A stretch of 64,000 nt of DNA, taken from NCBI GenBank assembly GCA_029718625.1, contig CM056379.1:55325579-55389578 (forward strand), in the 5' to 3' direction. Within the stretch, counting starts at the first letter, position 1. Each line of letters opens with the position of its first letter. Position numbers and translations under genes: made by a program. The DNA comes from Synaphobranchus kaupii (taxonomy: Eukaryota > Chordata > Actinopteri > Anguilliformes > Synaphobranchidae). The notes under the pieces are model-generated. The model ran no database searches. It was not told where the DNA came from and saw only the letters and a list, made by a program, of their open reading frames with translations. Below, in pieces: positions 45,801-60,800 of this stretch.

Positions 45801-48800
45801 TTTAGAAGAGAAGCAAATCCTTTTCAGGCATCAGGTCCTTGTTATTCAGACACACATTTAACACGAGTGTTTACATATATCTTATGAAATGCAACGATAG
45901 CACTACCATTGTTGTCAATGCGTTGGGTTTTTTCATGAGCATTATCGGTGGCCACCCCATGAACCTCCACCCACACCCGAGGGTCCACAATGGAGTTGGG
46001 TTTGTCTTTGTCCAGTTTGGGAAGCTGCTGGGCTGATATCACCTGGCCAGGAGAAAAGAGATGATAATAATAATAATATAACAGATACAGAACCTATTTA
46101 CAGTCAAGCCGGAAAGTCTGCACACCCCTTTCACCTTCTCCACGTTTTATTACGTTACAGACTTATACTACAATAGATTGAGTTCATTTTTTGCCTCAAA
46201 CATCTACAGACAATAGCCAATAATGACGAAGTGAAAACAGGTTTTTAGAAAATATGCAATTTTATTTTACTGACAAAAATAGGTATTTAGGGATTACATA
46301 TCTGTACACACCCTTAGCCTATTACTTGGTTGCTGCACCTTTGGCAGCGATTACAGCTTCAAGGCGTATTGGGAAAGAAGCTACGAGCTTGGCACACTTG
46401 TTTCTGGACATTGTTGCCCATTCCTCTTGGCATATCCTTGCAAGCTCCATCAGGTTGGATGGGGAGCATCGGTACACAGCCATTTTCAGCTCTTTCCACA
46501 GATGTTCAATTGGATTCAGGTCTGGGCTCTGGCTGGGCCACTCAAGGACATGCACAGACTTTCTCCGAAGCCACACCTTTGTTCTCTTGGCTGTGTGCTT
46601 CGGGTCGTTGTCATGTTGGAAGGTAAACCTTCGCCCCAGTCTGAGGTCCAGAGCGCTCTGGAGCAGGTTTTCCTCAAGGATCTCGGTGTACTTAGCTGCA
46701 TTCATCTTTCCCTCTATCAGGACTAGTCGCCCCGTTCCCGCTGCTGAAAAACATCCCCACATCATGATGATGCCACCGCCATGCTTCACTGTAGGGATGG
46801 TATTAGCCAGGTGATGAACGGTGCCTGGTTTCCTCCAGACATGACGCTTGGTATTCAGGCCAAAAAGTTCAATTTTGGTTTCATCAGACCAGAGAATCTT
46901 GATTCTCATGGTTTGAGAGTCCTCTAGGTGCCTTTGGGCAAACTCCAAGCGGGCTGTGATGTGCCTTTTACTAAGGAGGGGCTTCCGTCTGGCCACTCTA
47001 CCATAAAGGCCTGATTGGTGGAGTGCTGCCTGGGTGGTTGATCTTCTGAAAGGTTCTCCCATCTCCACAAGGATACGCTGGAGCTCTGTCAGAGTGACCC
47101 TCGGGTTCCTGCTCACCTCCCTGGCCAAGGCCCGTCTTCCCCGATTGCTCAGTTTGGCCGGGCGGCCAGGTCTAGGAAGATTCTTGGTGGTTCCAAACTT
47201 CTTCCATTTACGAATGATGGTGGCCACTGTGCTCTTTGGGACCTGTAAAGCTGCAGAGATTTTTCCGTACCCTTCTCCCGATCTATGCCTTGACACAATC
47301 CTGTTTCTGAGGTCTGCAGATAATTCCTTTGACCCCATGGCTTGGAGTTTGCTCTGACATGCACTGTCAACTGTGGGACCTTATATAGGCAGGTGTTGGC
47401 AATCCCCAATCATGTCCAATCAATTGAATTTATCACAGGTGGACTCCAATTAAGTTGTAGAAACATCTCAGGCAGTATCAGTGGAAACAAAATGCACCTC
47501 AGCTCACTTTTGGGTGTCATATCAAACATATATGTCTGTAACATAATAAAACGTGGAGAAGGTGAAAGGGGTGTGCAGACTTTCCGGCTTGACTGTATAT
47601 ACTAGAATATATAATCGTATACATTAAACAATGTATATAATTTGGTTATAGCTACGGTTATGGCTATGTCCCTTTTTAAAAAAAATGTTTTTATTCTTCA
47701 GATAAAATCAACCATCACAAACACATACAAAATGCCAGAAATCAGAGATTAGAAAAAAGCCAAATACAGAATACTTCACAGAATACCGCTCACCCGGATG
47801 GTCAGCAGGGTAGGGATGTGTCCGGGGCCGCCGGCTGTGTTCTCAGGGTTGAAGTTGGAGTCTGCGCTGCACAGGAAGCTGGGCTTCAGCACATAGCCAC
47901 AGCCGCCGTTAGTTAGGAAGCGGCCTTGGTTGAGGTCCATCTGCTCGCCCGGGGTCTGGAAATTAAGGGCCACTGCAAGACAACACAATCAGCATGATAC
48001 ACTATACAAAGACACACAGCAACATGTGACTGAACCCATCAAAACAGAGACCAACACTCCAGAACACACAAAGCAGCTACACAATCTAATTTACGAAGGA
48101 TCGCATACACTTTTTTGGAAAGAGTTTTTCCATTTAAAGTGTGCTAAATGTTTAATGCCAGTTTGGGGAAGGAATCCCGGTTTATGCACACCATTCTCAT
48201 ACCATAACTGTGATTTTACGCAAACACTGTAATGCAGCTGGAAGGTAGTCGTTTAGTTTCATTTCCATTTCCATTTGTAAGAGTACTTAGGGCTGGAAAG
48301 CTTTGACCCAGCTGACAGTTGGACCCAGGCAGAGTCCAACCTTGCTCCTATCAGGACAAGGTACTGACCCAACTGGCAACCACCATTCCACATCTCTTGT
48401 GGGTTGTAATTGGAGGATTGCAGGCGCTGACCGGAGGGATAAATCCTACTGAGCTGCCTGCTGTTGTGGCAGACAAACTCTTTTCCTGCAGGCGGGGACA
48501 GAGGAGAAGATAGCAAGCTACACTCTCACACGCAGACGCAGAACACTTTAAACTACACTTCACAGAGAGCATTGCCCGAGATATATTATTTCAGAACAAT
48601 TGTGTTTAATCGAGTAATAATCTTGAGCTCAGTCCAAGCCAGACAGGAAACAGGAGCGCGTCATTGCACCTTGCCCTTTGACCCCATCCTTCCTGCCCTT
48701 ACCCCACCTTACCTGACTCCTTGATATGCCTGAGCGCTTCACTCTCGGAGAAGGATGACATCTCACAGGGGGGCTTCTTGGCGACGTGGTCAAACCCACA

Positions 48801-51800
48801 GAACGGCATGCTGCGGCAGTACACGACCAGGTCGGACAGCTCCGGGCTCATCTTGGATGACGCAACCTGACAAGGCAGAGACACACATGCAGACACCCAC
48901 ACGCATCCACCCACACAGAGACAAACAGAGCAATCTTAATAAAAATGATCTCAGTATTACAGTGTACAGTGTACAATGCTACCATGAGCTAATGGGAAAT
49001 GCTCATTGACGAAACACATTTAACAATGAAAGTGCAATGGCGTCAATAGCATAATAACAAGCAAGGGACAGCACTTTTACACTGTCCCAGTGAGCAAAAG
49101 CCGGAATCTAGACAGGAGAAACAGGATGTTTAGGCATGTTTTGACATAAACGGACTACGTTAACTGCAATTTAGCTTGGATATGGCTCGGCTACATCATA
49201 GAAAACCTTCACTTTGCAACCAAATGTAAGCGGTTTTTCACCAGAACACTTAGACGGCATTTCCCTGACTTTCAAACACAAAAATGTTCGGTGTGTGTTA
49301 CATAATTATGCTGTATACACAGCAAACTAAGTTCTAATTTCCCATGTTGGAATGAATTAGGCCGTAGCTTTTGTATTCATATGGGCTGGCAGGAGAGACA
49401 GGATTTGTGTGTTCGATCAGTCAGGAAAAGAGACGTTTACCATGTAATCATTTTGTGCTCATATCTGGTTTAAAGGTGGTTATTTTATAGAATTAATTGC
49501 GTGGACAACCAGTCCTACCTGCACGTCAGCTGCAGCTGAGGAAGACCTACCATTGTGATCAGGGCCTTTGAGTCAGCTGATGTAACCTCTATTCGTCACT
49601 GCTATGTGTAAACACAACAATGCTGAAATATTTGAGGCATGCAGGAAGCGATGAGATGTATATCTTTTCAGGGCATATGCCCTTGTCCCACACAATATGC
49701 ATAGCTACCATTTCTACATATGATACCTTTTGTGGCACAATGAAGGTTGTGTTGGTGGAAAAGTGCTTTAGAGATGACACAACCCACAAAATGGCTCCAC
49801 CTTTCTGATCAATAGACCCAGAGCCAACAGACAGCAGCTGGCGCAATCACATACCTGCAAGCCATTTTCCACACCAGCCACATATTTAAAGGAGCCACAA
49901 CCCTCCAGGTTATCTTTAGTGCAGGTGTACACAACAAGAGCCAAGCTATTTTGGGATTTACTGCCAACTTCTGTCCTTAATTATTTAACTATCCCAGTAT
50001 TTTACACTTTTAATAAAGTCATGAGCGACAGCTGCACACTCATATGTATGCTTGGTGAAAAGGCTTTACTGTGGTCTGATACAGAATTGGAAAAATAAGC
50101 CAGAATAACTGGTTAGTGGAAAAACCAGCACAGACACCAGCCCTCCAGGACTGTTGAGTTGAGCTGATCCCTGGTTTAGTTGGTCTATGGAACTGTTTAG
50201 AGCATCCCATATAACGTATGGCCTGACTTTATGATGTTACGTTAAACTTTATTGACCCCGTGGGGTAATTTGTCCTCTGCATTTGACCCATCCTAACTAC
50301 TTAGGAGCAGTGGGCAGCCACAGTGCAGCGCCCGGGGATCAACTCCAGTTCTGACACTAGTGCCTTGGTCAAGGACAATGGCAGGAGTTTACCTAACCTA
50401 ACATACATGTCTTTGGTGTGGGAGGAAACCAGAGTGCCCGGAGGAAACCCACGCAAACACGGGGAGAACATGCAAACTCCATGCAGAGAGGACCAGGACC
50501 AGGATTCAAATCCAGAACCTTTTTCTTGCAAGGCGACAGTGCTAACCACTGCACGACCATGCCGCCCATGTTGTCTCTCTTTTCAAATGACGATAGTATT
50601 CCCTTTTCATATGAAGATAGTATTCCATGTTTTTTAAAGTTGCTGGTACCCTTGGTTTCCGCCCATGGTTTCCATTCCATTGATTTGTTTTTGTTTCTAT
50701 CTCGGTAAAGCCACGCCAACATTGACTCTCTTCTTGGAGCATGCTCAGGATAATAACCTTTTTTTACTTTGGCTTGCTGTTGGCAAATTCCTTTTATTTG
50801 TCTCAGATGCATTGAATACCGGTGGCTGTACAGGGCCAGGTTGCTGGCTCGCACTGTCTGCCATCGTGATTGTACTGCTGAATATTAGCACCAGTTGAAA
50901 TTTGATAGGCTTCAGCACACCCTTAAATTGATCACTCACAAGTGATGTAATTTGGTTTATAAACAACGATTGGGCCCAAACAGAGCTATTTAAAATGAAA
51001 ACTTAGAGGACATAAACACAATCAGAATTTCTTCCACAGTTCTAAATTAGCAAGAGATTCATCATCAATTTGTGATGTTTGCTTGGAAAAAGGTTGCATA
51101 CTTAAATACGAGCTGCTTAGCATACAAGTATCTTAAGTGTACTGCAACAGAGCTCAACCTGGGAATCAAACCTACAACCATGTTACAAACCAGGCTGCAT
51201 GGCGCCGCATGTAACCTCCAACTATGTAGCATGGTTGCTCAGACATAAAGTATACACAGATGCAAAAAACATGAAGTTTACATATAGACACATTACACAG
51301 CATATACTGCATTAAAGGTATGAGCGGGGTCATGTCCCTTACAGGCACATTCTCAGACGGCCTCCCCTTTCCAGGGTCCTTCTTGGCTTTGTTCTTGTGA
51401 CTTCCTCCGGCCTCATCTTCAGAGCTGGAGCTGGAAGAGCTGTCCGTCTGCCTTGTCTGCACACTCTCCTTCTTCCCCTTCACCAAGATCCGCCACTTCA
51501 GCTCCTGCAAACCGCGCCATCGCACAAACATCAGTCGGTACATAGTGATCCACAACACCCTGAAAAAGACACACCTTTTTTTTCCTATATCCAAAAATAA
51601 AAAAGGATTCCTACAAGCTATGTGGGTATTTGCGCCACCCGTGCCACACAAAAACACATACAGCTCTTTCAGCACCAAAGGGATGCTGGGCTTTAGATGA
51701 CTAATCTGTCATCTGCTTGTGAAAGTACACACCAGAAATTGAAAGTGCCATTCTTCCGTCATTGGTATGCGAGTACTGCAGTGGAGGCATTGGCCACACA

Positions 51801-51852
<52 letters not shown>

Positions 51853-54800
51853 ATCAGTAGGACCTGATGCTAAATAATAAAAGGGATTCTGATGAGGACA
51901 CTAGCTGACAGATGGTGGCTTTGTCCTCATTTGCTGCTTACTTGCATGGCTCCCCTTCCCCCCACCTACATTTTATGTGGGATTCCCAATTTCCTCTGGC
52001 TCTAGTGTCATTCCCACAAACTACATAAGAAACCCGTATTTCTCTCAATAATACAAGCCACTCTGCCAGTGTAAAATTCCTTTCCAGACCAGTTTTCCCA
52101 CATGCACATAAACAGCACGGAGCGCATCTCGTGTTGAGTTCTTGAGACTGGTGCCAGGGGATTTGACTGGAAAGCATGAGCGAATGGTTTTTTTATATGT
52201 TTTTTTTTTTATACTGTCCATAAGCATGGCTCTTTGCATATTATGTGGATATTTAGTGAAACAAGTCAGGTTAGTTACCAGGTCGGGTGGGAATCAAGGG
52301 GAAATCAAGCTTGAAATCATTTGGTTACAAAACCAGTTCCTGAACTATTACGCCAGACTGTCACCAAGAGTCTGGTGCTGTTTAAATACTCAATGACTGA
52401 AGCATCGCTAATGCATAATGGGGACAGGACAGCCACGTGCTTTATATTTTGAAACAGTGGGGGGAAATGATGAAGTGCTCTAAAAATGCGGAGGTAGCTC
52501 CAAGGCAGTGACGCATCATTTACTTTAAGAAATCCTCAGTCTTAATCTCCGCCACGAAGCTGCCTCACCCCAATGGATATCGTGCTTCGTAACATGGGCT
52601 GCAGATTCTTAGGAAAGCAGGCAGATAAGTAGAGTCATGAGAAAGATGGAAAGATACAGAGGAAGAGATAGAGAGAGAGCGACAGCCAACAGAGAGGACA
52701 CTGATAAAATCACTGTTCATTTCTGCGTTGAACTGATTATCATTATTGTAATTATTAAGCATGATACAAACAGCTCATTATGAAATAAAGACTACACTGT
52801 TGTGATGGAAGTGTCACTTGTGCAGACAATAAATTATAATTCATACATTAAAAATAAATTGGATTTGGGGGCTGCTGGATGACTCATTTGGTTAAGGCAC
52901 CACTCTGTGGTGCATGGATGAGCCTCACGGCCTCCAATCTAATCCGGACTGTGCCAGTGGCGACTGTGGCCGGTAACTGCATAGGGTGACGCGCAATTGG
53001 CGATTGCATTGCCCAGGGAATGGGAGGGTTCAGCCAGATAGGGTTCAGTGTGCATTGCCATCTAGCAACCCCTGCTGGTTGATCTGGCACCCGTAGACTG
53101 CAGTCAAAGCCACATATGAAAGGTCCCTCCTCTGACTCCGCTCTATGCGAGCTGAGCTGCAGTCTGTGATGTGAAAAGAAGCAGCTTGCGACACCACGGG
53201 CCACATGTATAAAACTCTGAGTAAAAGAATGCGTAATAGAACGCTCAGGAAATCTGATTATGCAAAGTTTCGCATTTTCTCCCTCTGCCTTTCTATCACG
53301 GTGTCGTCAAATCACACTGACTCCAAACATTGCGTACGCATGGTGTCCAGCGTGTGCCGAGGTACGCAGATTCTCACAGCACATATTATTTTATACATCT
53401 GAATTCTGCATGGAAACTCCCTTACACGGCTTTCTGAGGGCACTTTTCTGCTCAGCATTGTTTATACATGTGGCCCCACGTGTTTCGGAGGAAAACCAGG
53501 GATGTCTACAATCTTCCGAATCGGCAGTGGGGTTTGTGCAATGTATGTGGCTGCGGTTGCAGACAAATGGCAATTCCAAATTGGATAGGCTTAGCCTCGC
53601 GCTGGGCGCCACATCTATTTTTTTTAGTTACTTAACTTAATTGGATATTTGACAATATGAAAAAAATAAGCATTCAATTCACTCTCTTAGACACCATTTG
53701 TATTTACCAATATAGCAACGTATTAAGAGTTTTATGACTATGTGACTCATTTTAAATATAAGCAAGTATTAGGATAATATTGAGAATGTATTCAGTAATC
53801 AAACCAGTTTAAAATGCATGAGGAACAGACCAAGACTTTTACATATTACATATTTTACTTCATGGAAATTATCACAACAGCATTTTCATTTGCAGCTGTG
53901 GCCATGGGAGTGAAGTAATGTCCAGTTGCTCTTTATGTCTATTCATCTGCGGTCAGGACAATTGAGTCAGCCTCCTGGACCTCTTTGACTTTGAGAGCTG
54001 GGATAGTACTTATGTTTAAATGCATCCATGCTAATTGCAAGTATCGCTGCCCATTTCAACCAACACAATAAACAGGCGGCTGACAAAATCCTACGCTCGT
54101 TTCCCCCCGACCACATCTGAAGTAACACGGTGGTACAGTATGTATCCTTTCTTTCATAGCCACAATCCAAATAGTGAAGTTAGAGGATCACGATCCTCCA
54201 TCCCACAACAGAGTCTCATCGGCAGTTTCATTCTTACCATTGCTTACTACCACAGTTACCCTACTGGTTTCATGGATTATTCATCTTTTAATATTTAAAT
54301 GTTAAACATGTTAAAATTCATGGAGAGAGAGAGAAAGAGAGAGAGAGAGAGTGAGAGGAAAGAATGAGAGACAGAAGGGCAGTTGTGAAAAAGAGACCCA
54401 CCTCTGGAGATGGTAGGCTCTTGAGCGGCTGGCCGTTAAGGGGCTTTGTGAGCAGTTTCTCCCCCAGAATGGTACGCAGGTGTCGGGCCATCACCTCCTG
54501 TTGCTCCACTGAACAGTGATTCTCCAGTGACAGGATCAGAGGGTACGGGGAGGCCTGAGGAGCACAGCAGGAGACGTAAGGGTTTTACACTGGCTAAGCC
54601 TTGTCATGACAGAATTGAACATAACATTAAAGGGATAGTTCAAATTTTGGACATAATGTCTCAATTACGACTTACCCATGATGTAGTTGATTGATGGAAA
54701 CCATTTTCAGCTAATTCCATGCTGTCCCTTCTTTTGGACATACACATGTTGCTAATGCTAGCGCAACTCTATGGCAACCGGTAGCATCCACTACCAAACG

Positions 54801-57800
54801 CACTTAAACACTCCACAGTGCACCCAAAGCAAATAAAAAGCATTAGCAACGTGTGTATGTCCAAAAGAAGGGACAGCATGGAATTAGCTGTAAATGGTTT
54901 CCATCAATCAACTACATCATGGGTAAGTCGTAATTCAGACATTATGTCCAAAATTCCAAACTATCCCTTAAACTCTCACGTTCAATTCTCATGCAATGCA
55001 ACCTTTTTCGAATATTTGGAAAGAAAAAAAAAACAGCCACCTACTATGTGCTTGAACGCCATATTTCAGGAATGAAGTGACTCTTTACGATGTGCGAGAG
55101 CCAATGAAATCGAGAGCCAATGAAAAGGACTGCTAGGCTCTAGTGTGTCAGAGAATATACAACTGCGTGGTTGTATGTATTTAATAATAGGTTCTCTTGA
55201 AGTGACTGGGGTCAACAAACTGAGTGAATCAGTCAGCCATGGCAATGCAGATGATCCCCTAGAGACCAATGGAAAAGTACAAATACACTGACATTCTTCT
55301 GTGTGAATTTGTGTGGATTTCGGAATTTTATGTTAATACAGCTAATGAGGGAAATTAGCACCATCAGAAATTGTGAAAGCCCTTGTTCTAGTATTTGGGG
55401 GTATAGCTCAGTGGTAGAGCATTTGACTGCAGATCAAGAGGCCCCCAGTTCAAATCTGGGTGCCCCCTATGTTTTTGAGATTTTCAAAAATTAAATCTAT
55501 TACAGCTATTGAGGAAAATTTGCATCATCAGAAAGCCAAGAGACCAGTGCTTGGGGGTATAGCACAGTGGTAGAGCATTTGACTGCAGATCAAGAGGTCC
55601 CCAGTTCAAATCTGGGTGCACCCTACCTGCTTGAGGTATTCAAAAAATAAAATCTATTACAACTAATTAGGAAAATTAACATCATCAAAAATTGTGAAAG
55701 TGCAGTTACCAGTACAAAGATGTATTTTACTCTAAATTTATATTTTAATATGCTGCTCCCTACATTTTCTATAATGATTTCAATACATTTCATATTTCAA
55801 ATGTTTTCGCACTAAAATCAAAGAATTCATATAACTCGGAACACAAACTAATTTGAAATAATTTTCATACTTCAGGGTGTGGTAAACCCAGCATACATTG
55901 CCCCACACCTCCTTCTCTCTATGGCAAAGCAAATTACAGATGCAAATCACATGGTGTATTACACATGCACATCATGTAGTTGAAAAACCATTGTTGATCC
56001 ATTTAATGTATTAAAACAGAACCCAAACATAGGGTAATTTGCCTATATTATTACAGGTGAATGGTTATAAACCAAGCATACACTCACAGCTTGTGCATTA
56101 GGGAGAAGATATATTAAAATAATGGACCCCCCCACCACTGGGAAACTAGTCCCTAACATTTTGACATGCAAGCTATAAGCCATGCAAACTGTAAGGCCAG
56201 GTAAACTATAAGGCAAAGTATTTTCACATACTTTTTGACAAACTAAAGTATAAGGCAAGGAGCAAGATTTTGACATTTCCTCCGGCTCACCTTGAAGGCG
56301 TACTCAGCAATGGTCTGAACGACCTCTTTGAAGAGCACCTTGGAGGTGAGGGTGTGCCCATGGTAGATAACCGGCTCTCCCTTTTCCCCATCCCAACTGT
56401 CCAACTCCACACAACGGCACCCCTGATTCAGTGCCCTGTGCACGTATACACACACGCGCACACACACACAAGGGTCACACACAGACACAAGCACACACAC
56501 AAATACACACATACACAAACAATTGATGTGTCTGTTAATGAAATCACAGTTGAGCATACAGTACAGAGATAACACAGTGGAAAATATGAAGAATAGTCAC
56601 TGATAAGACACTGTAGGCCTTTGTACATTGCTGTTCACCGCTTGTTTACATTGCTCCTGAATCATACAGGGTGTACTGTATATTCAGCTGTTCATAAGCG
56701 TCATCTTGCATATTTTTAAATCTGCAGGAGGCAAATCTACAATGGTGTGCTGTATATTCAGCTGTTCATAAGCGTCATCTTGCAGATTTTTAAATCTGCA
56801 GGAGGTTAATCTACAATGATTTATAACAAATCTCCAGAATCGGCTGCAAATTGAGGATGACAAACTGAACCTGTGGTGCTCACAGAAACAGTGTGCAAAA
56901 TGTGCAGTAATTAATTGGTATAATAATAATTATTATTATCATTAGTTATGAATATATAGTTGATCATTAATAAAGAAGGTTAAACACCCTGATTACATGT
57001 ACAGCACACAACATTCAAATACAAACGTGACATGAGCAAACTCCAGTGTTTCACTTGGTACTCAACCTGCAGCTATTATGTTATTTCTGTGTTTGCATTA
57101 GACCAGGGGTGTCCAAGTGTATCTGAAAAGGGCCAGTGTAGGTGCAGGTTTTTGTTTTAGCCCAGCACTACAACACCTGATTCAACAAATTAACTACTCA
57201 TCGTCTTCACTCAAGACCTTGATCCTTGATAAGTAGAATCAGGTGTATTAGTGCTGGGCTGAAACAAAAATATGCACCCACCCTGGTTCTTTTCAGATGA
57301 ACTTGGACACTCCTGACTTAGATATTTACATTTCCATCCAAGCGGTCCTGTAAGAACTATGAAATACCAATCCAAGAGAGTTTACTACAATATCATTTGA
57401 AAGTTTCCCTGGATTAATTTTAGCAGTTCTAGAGGTACAGGGTGGACACACACACTATAAGGTATGGTATGTGCTACTAGATACCAGAGTTGGGGTCAAT
57501 TTAATTTCAGTACAGTCAATTCAAGAAATTAGTAAAAATTCCAATTCATGAATGGAATAATCCTCATAGAATATCATAGCCCTTTCTAAATTCATTAATT
57601 GAATTTCAACTAATTGACTGAATTGGAATTTACCCCAACCCCCTACTACTTTTAGGACATGGCTTCCTTATGCAATGGTAGAAAGGAGAAAGATCTAAAA
57701 GACTGGAACAACAGTGTATGCTTATGTACATTCTGTACGCCTGTGTGTACATGCGCGCTGCGTGTGTGTGTATGTGCAGCGTACCTGATGTAGGGCTCTA

Positions 57801-60800
57801 TGCTGCTAGGGCTGGTCACCTGGTCCTTGGTGAGGTAGGTGTTGTGGGACGAGGAGATGTAGTAGTGAGCCAAAGGCCGGGTCATGTCCTGATACACCTC
57901 CGCGTGATCGGGGTTCAGCACGTCGTTCTCCCGGGACAGCATGTACATGGTGAAGCCGTTCGCCGTCATGAACTGATTCTTCTGGGCTGTGACAGGCACA
58001 CGTTTTGGCATGAGCTGACTGAGCTCTGGCTGTCTGGTGTCTAACTATGGACGGGGGCATCTACACAGAAACCAATCACTTCACCCAGGAAGTACTGTGT
58101 GAATTTAAAAAACAGACATATTACCACACGTATATTTGTATGCAGTATATGTTAGCGAGGACAAATGTACATCCATTTAAAGGACCCTAACAGAGGTACA
58201 AACATTACCATGTATTTTCATGTGAGTGCATTTGTGTCAAACAAAAATAATTGATGCTCGTTGTGAAATAAATACAGGTATATGAGTGTATTCATATGGC
58301 CAAAAAAGATGGGATTCTGGGTGATTCATCCTTCTCTCTTAATTTGGTGCTCTTTGTTTTGGTTCTTTGTGTGGTGATGAAGGCAACAGGCTTTCAGGGT
58401 GAAAAAGGACACATGTAGCCCGGGGCCTGCAGTAAGTCAGGGCGATGGTGCGTGCGGGGGGCGGGCCCTACCCCACTCGTTGAGCTCGTAGGTGAGGATG
58501 AGGCTCTGAGCGTGGACGAGCGAGGCGTCCTCCCCCTGCTCCCTCAGGAACTCGCGCAGCTCCAGGGTGGACAGCACGCAGCCGTTACCGGAGTAGCGCT
58601 GGAACACCAGGTCCAGCTCCGGCCGCCGCAGCAGCTCCCGACAGAACTCCTCGATCTCCACGTGATCCAGGCGTCCATCAGCGGAGCGGTCACACTTCTG
58701 TGCGTGTGTGAGGGAGAGAGAGAACACATTACCCAATGGAACACAAAAACACAAGAACAATGCAAAATGTGCTGCTATCCCTAAACATGAGTGAGCTCAC
58801 AGAAAAACATGGCTACCTGAAGTAGACCAACCCAAGGAAATTAAGACAGAACTGCATTTCTTAATGCACTGTGAAAAGTACACCCATTATTTAACCGTGT
58901 GTCTTGTATGTGCACGCCTGCCTGTAAATGTTAGGTATGAAAGTTAGGTATGGAAGTTCTCTGGTGTATTTCTTTTTCATATTTATTGAAATCATATTTA
59001 TTCAAAATCAGTATTTTGATTTGACCACAGAAAAGAAATACAAAAGAAAAAACATAAAACAGTCAACAACAACAAAAAAACCAACCAGGAACAAGATTAC
59101 AAAACTTATACTGTACGTGCTGATATTAAACCGTTTTCCAGTGTCAACACCACATTCCTTTCCTGACCTCAGAAATACCCCTTTTATAGCCTACTTGTGG
59201 TTAAACGAATTCAGGTTTCAGTTCCGTTAATAAAAAGCATGCTTGAGCCTCAGTCTGGACACCACCATAGCCCGCAGAATTCAAACAGCATTGCCAGTCC
59301 TAGATTTTCTGGCTTTGCAGAATGCCAGTCTTATTTGGTTGCACATAAAATGTATCACCAAGCACAGATATTTCTTACTCTTGCTGTATTTTTTGCCCAG
59401 TTGACAAACAACTAGGAAAAAACATTAGAACTACCTAATAATCCCAGAGAGGCCACAACTCCAACACCCTTATACACTTGTTAAATAGCTGGGAAAATAT
59501 ATATATAGGGATCGAGAGAGATATGACATGTTGAACACTTACACACATATTCATCATTTTGCGACCATGCAATGACCTTTTTGTGGTAATCACCAAATCA
59601 AAAATTTAATTCGTTAAAATTTTGAGACAAAGTCAATTAATTATTTAGTGGTTATTCTGCACCAAATTCAAGTTGACTTCTCTTGGAATGGCCCACATAT
59701 GCATGCACAAACACACACTCACACCAACTTATGTTTGCTCATGCACACTAACACCCACACGTGTATGTACACACAAGAATGTGACACATTAAAAGCAATC
59801 CTATTCACACATACAGCGCACTTCCAGAAAACACACTCTTGGAAACAATCCTTGAGTTGTTTCTCAATACTCTTCTCCAGGAGCTTTTCGAAGAGAAATC
59901 TGGGAGCTGGAAGCCTGGCTACCCACAATGCAATAATGTGAATCTGATGATGATTATGAGTGTGGTTGTATGGGGAGTGTGTCCTAGCAGGACACATGCC
60001 TTAGGCAGAGAGAGTGAGAAGAAGAGACAGGAATTTGCGTGTGTTTGTGTGTGTGTGTGCCTGCGTGTCTCTGTGTTGGCACAGGGATTGCTAACTGAAC
60101 ACAGACTTCAAAGCTCTTTGTTTGTAGCCATAGAACTAATCTGTGGTTCTAACTGAGCATAAATAATCTGGCCCTCTACCGCATACAACACACAGTACAA
60201 ACACGTTGACCTTGTGCACTACTTTATCACAAAGCACAGCTACACTGGCTTCTTGCCCTACTACAACACCGAACACAAACACACACAGGCATAAACCCTT
60301 CTAAAAATGTAATATACTGCAGTATATTTTAAATATATTGTGACGATAATTTTGATATATTTACAATATACTGCAGTATATTCTTTTTCCATAAGGGAAC
60401 ACACATGGCTTACACATTTATAAGTACAAAAACACTAGTATATGCATATGCATTTCCATATACTGCACATGTATGTATATGTATGTATGCACGTATGTAC
60501 ATGTGTGTGCGTGTATGCATATACAGGTACATACATATATAAAATATATGGTTATACTGTCATTTTATTGGTTAACCTGTTTATTCTTTGCCCTTTTTAA
60601 CCCTGTTGCTTGCATGCGACTTTTATCAGAGGTTTTGTTTTTTATCAGTTGTAAGTTTTTATGCTTTTACCCTTTTCCTCCCAATTTGGAATGCAAACTG
60701 AAACACTCATCCTGTCTTCCACTTTCAATTCAGGAGGGCCAAGGACAAGCATATGCTCTCCTCTGAAGCATGTCCAGGGAGTTTTTCCCTTTCCACTGAC

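Larger units (their letters stand above)
55330..55700. repeat. Tandem duplication carrying the tRNA-Cys pair
   Basis: The spacer TACAGCTAATGAGGGAAATT...CATCAGAAA recurs three times (55334, 55501, 55660) with period about 156-160; two of the units hold a tRNA-Cys sequence. Confidence 0.75.

Noticed and set aside
46254..46814. 186-codon plus-strand frame
   Set aside because: It is the antisense shadow of the Tc1 transposase at 46322-47338.
51781..51852. CRISPR-like short repeats
   Set aside because: Simple ACGC/AC microsatellite without spacers, in a vertebrate genome.
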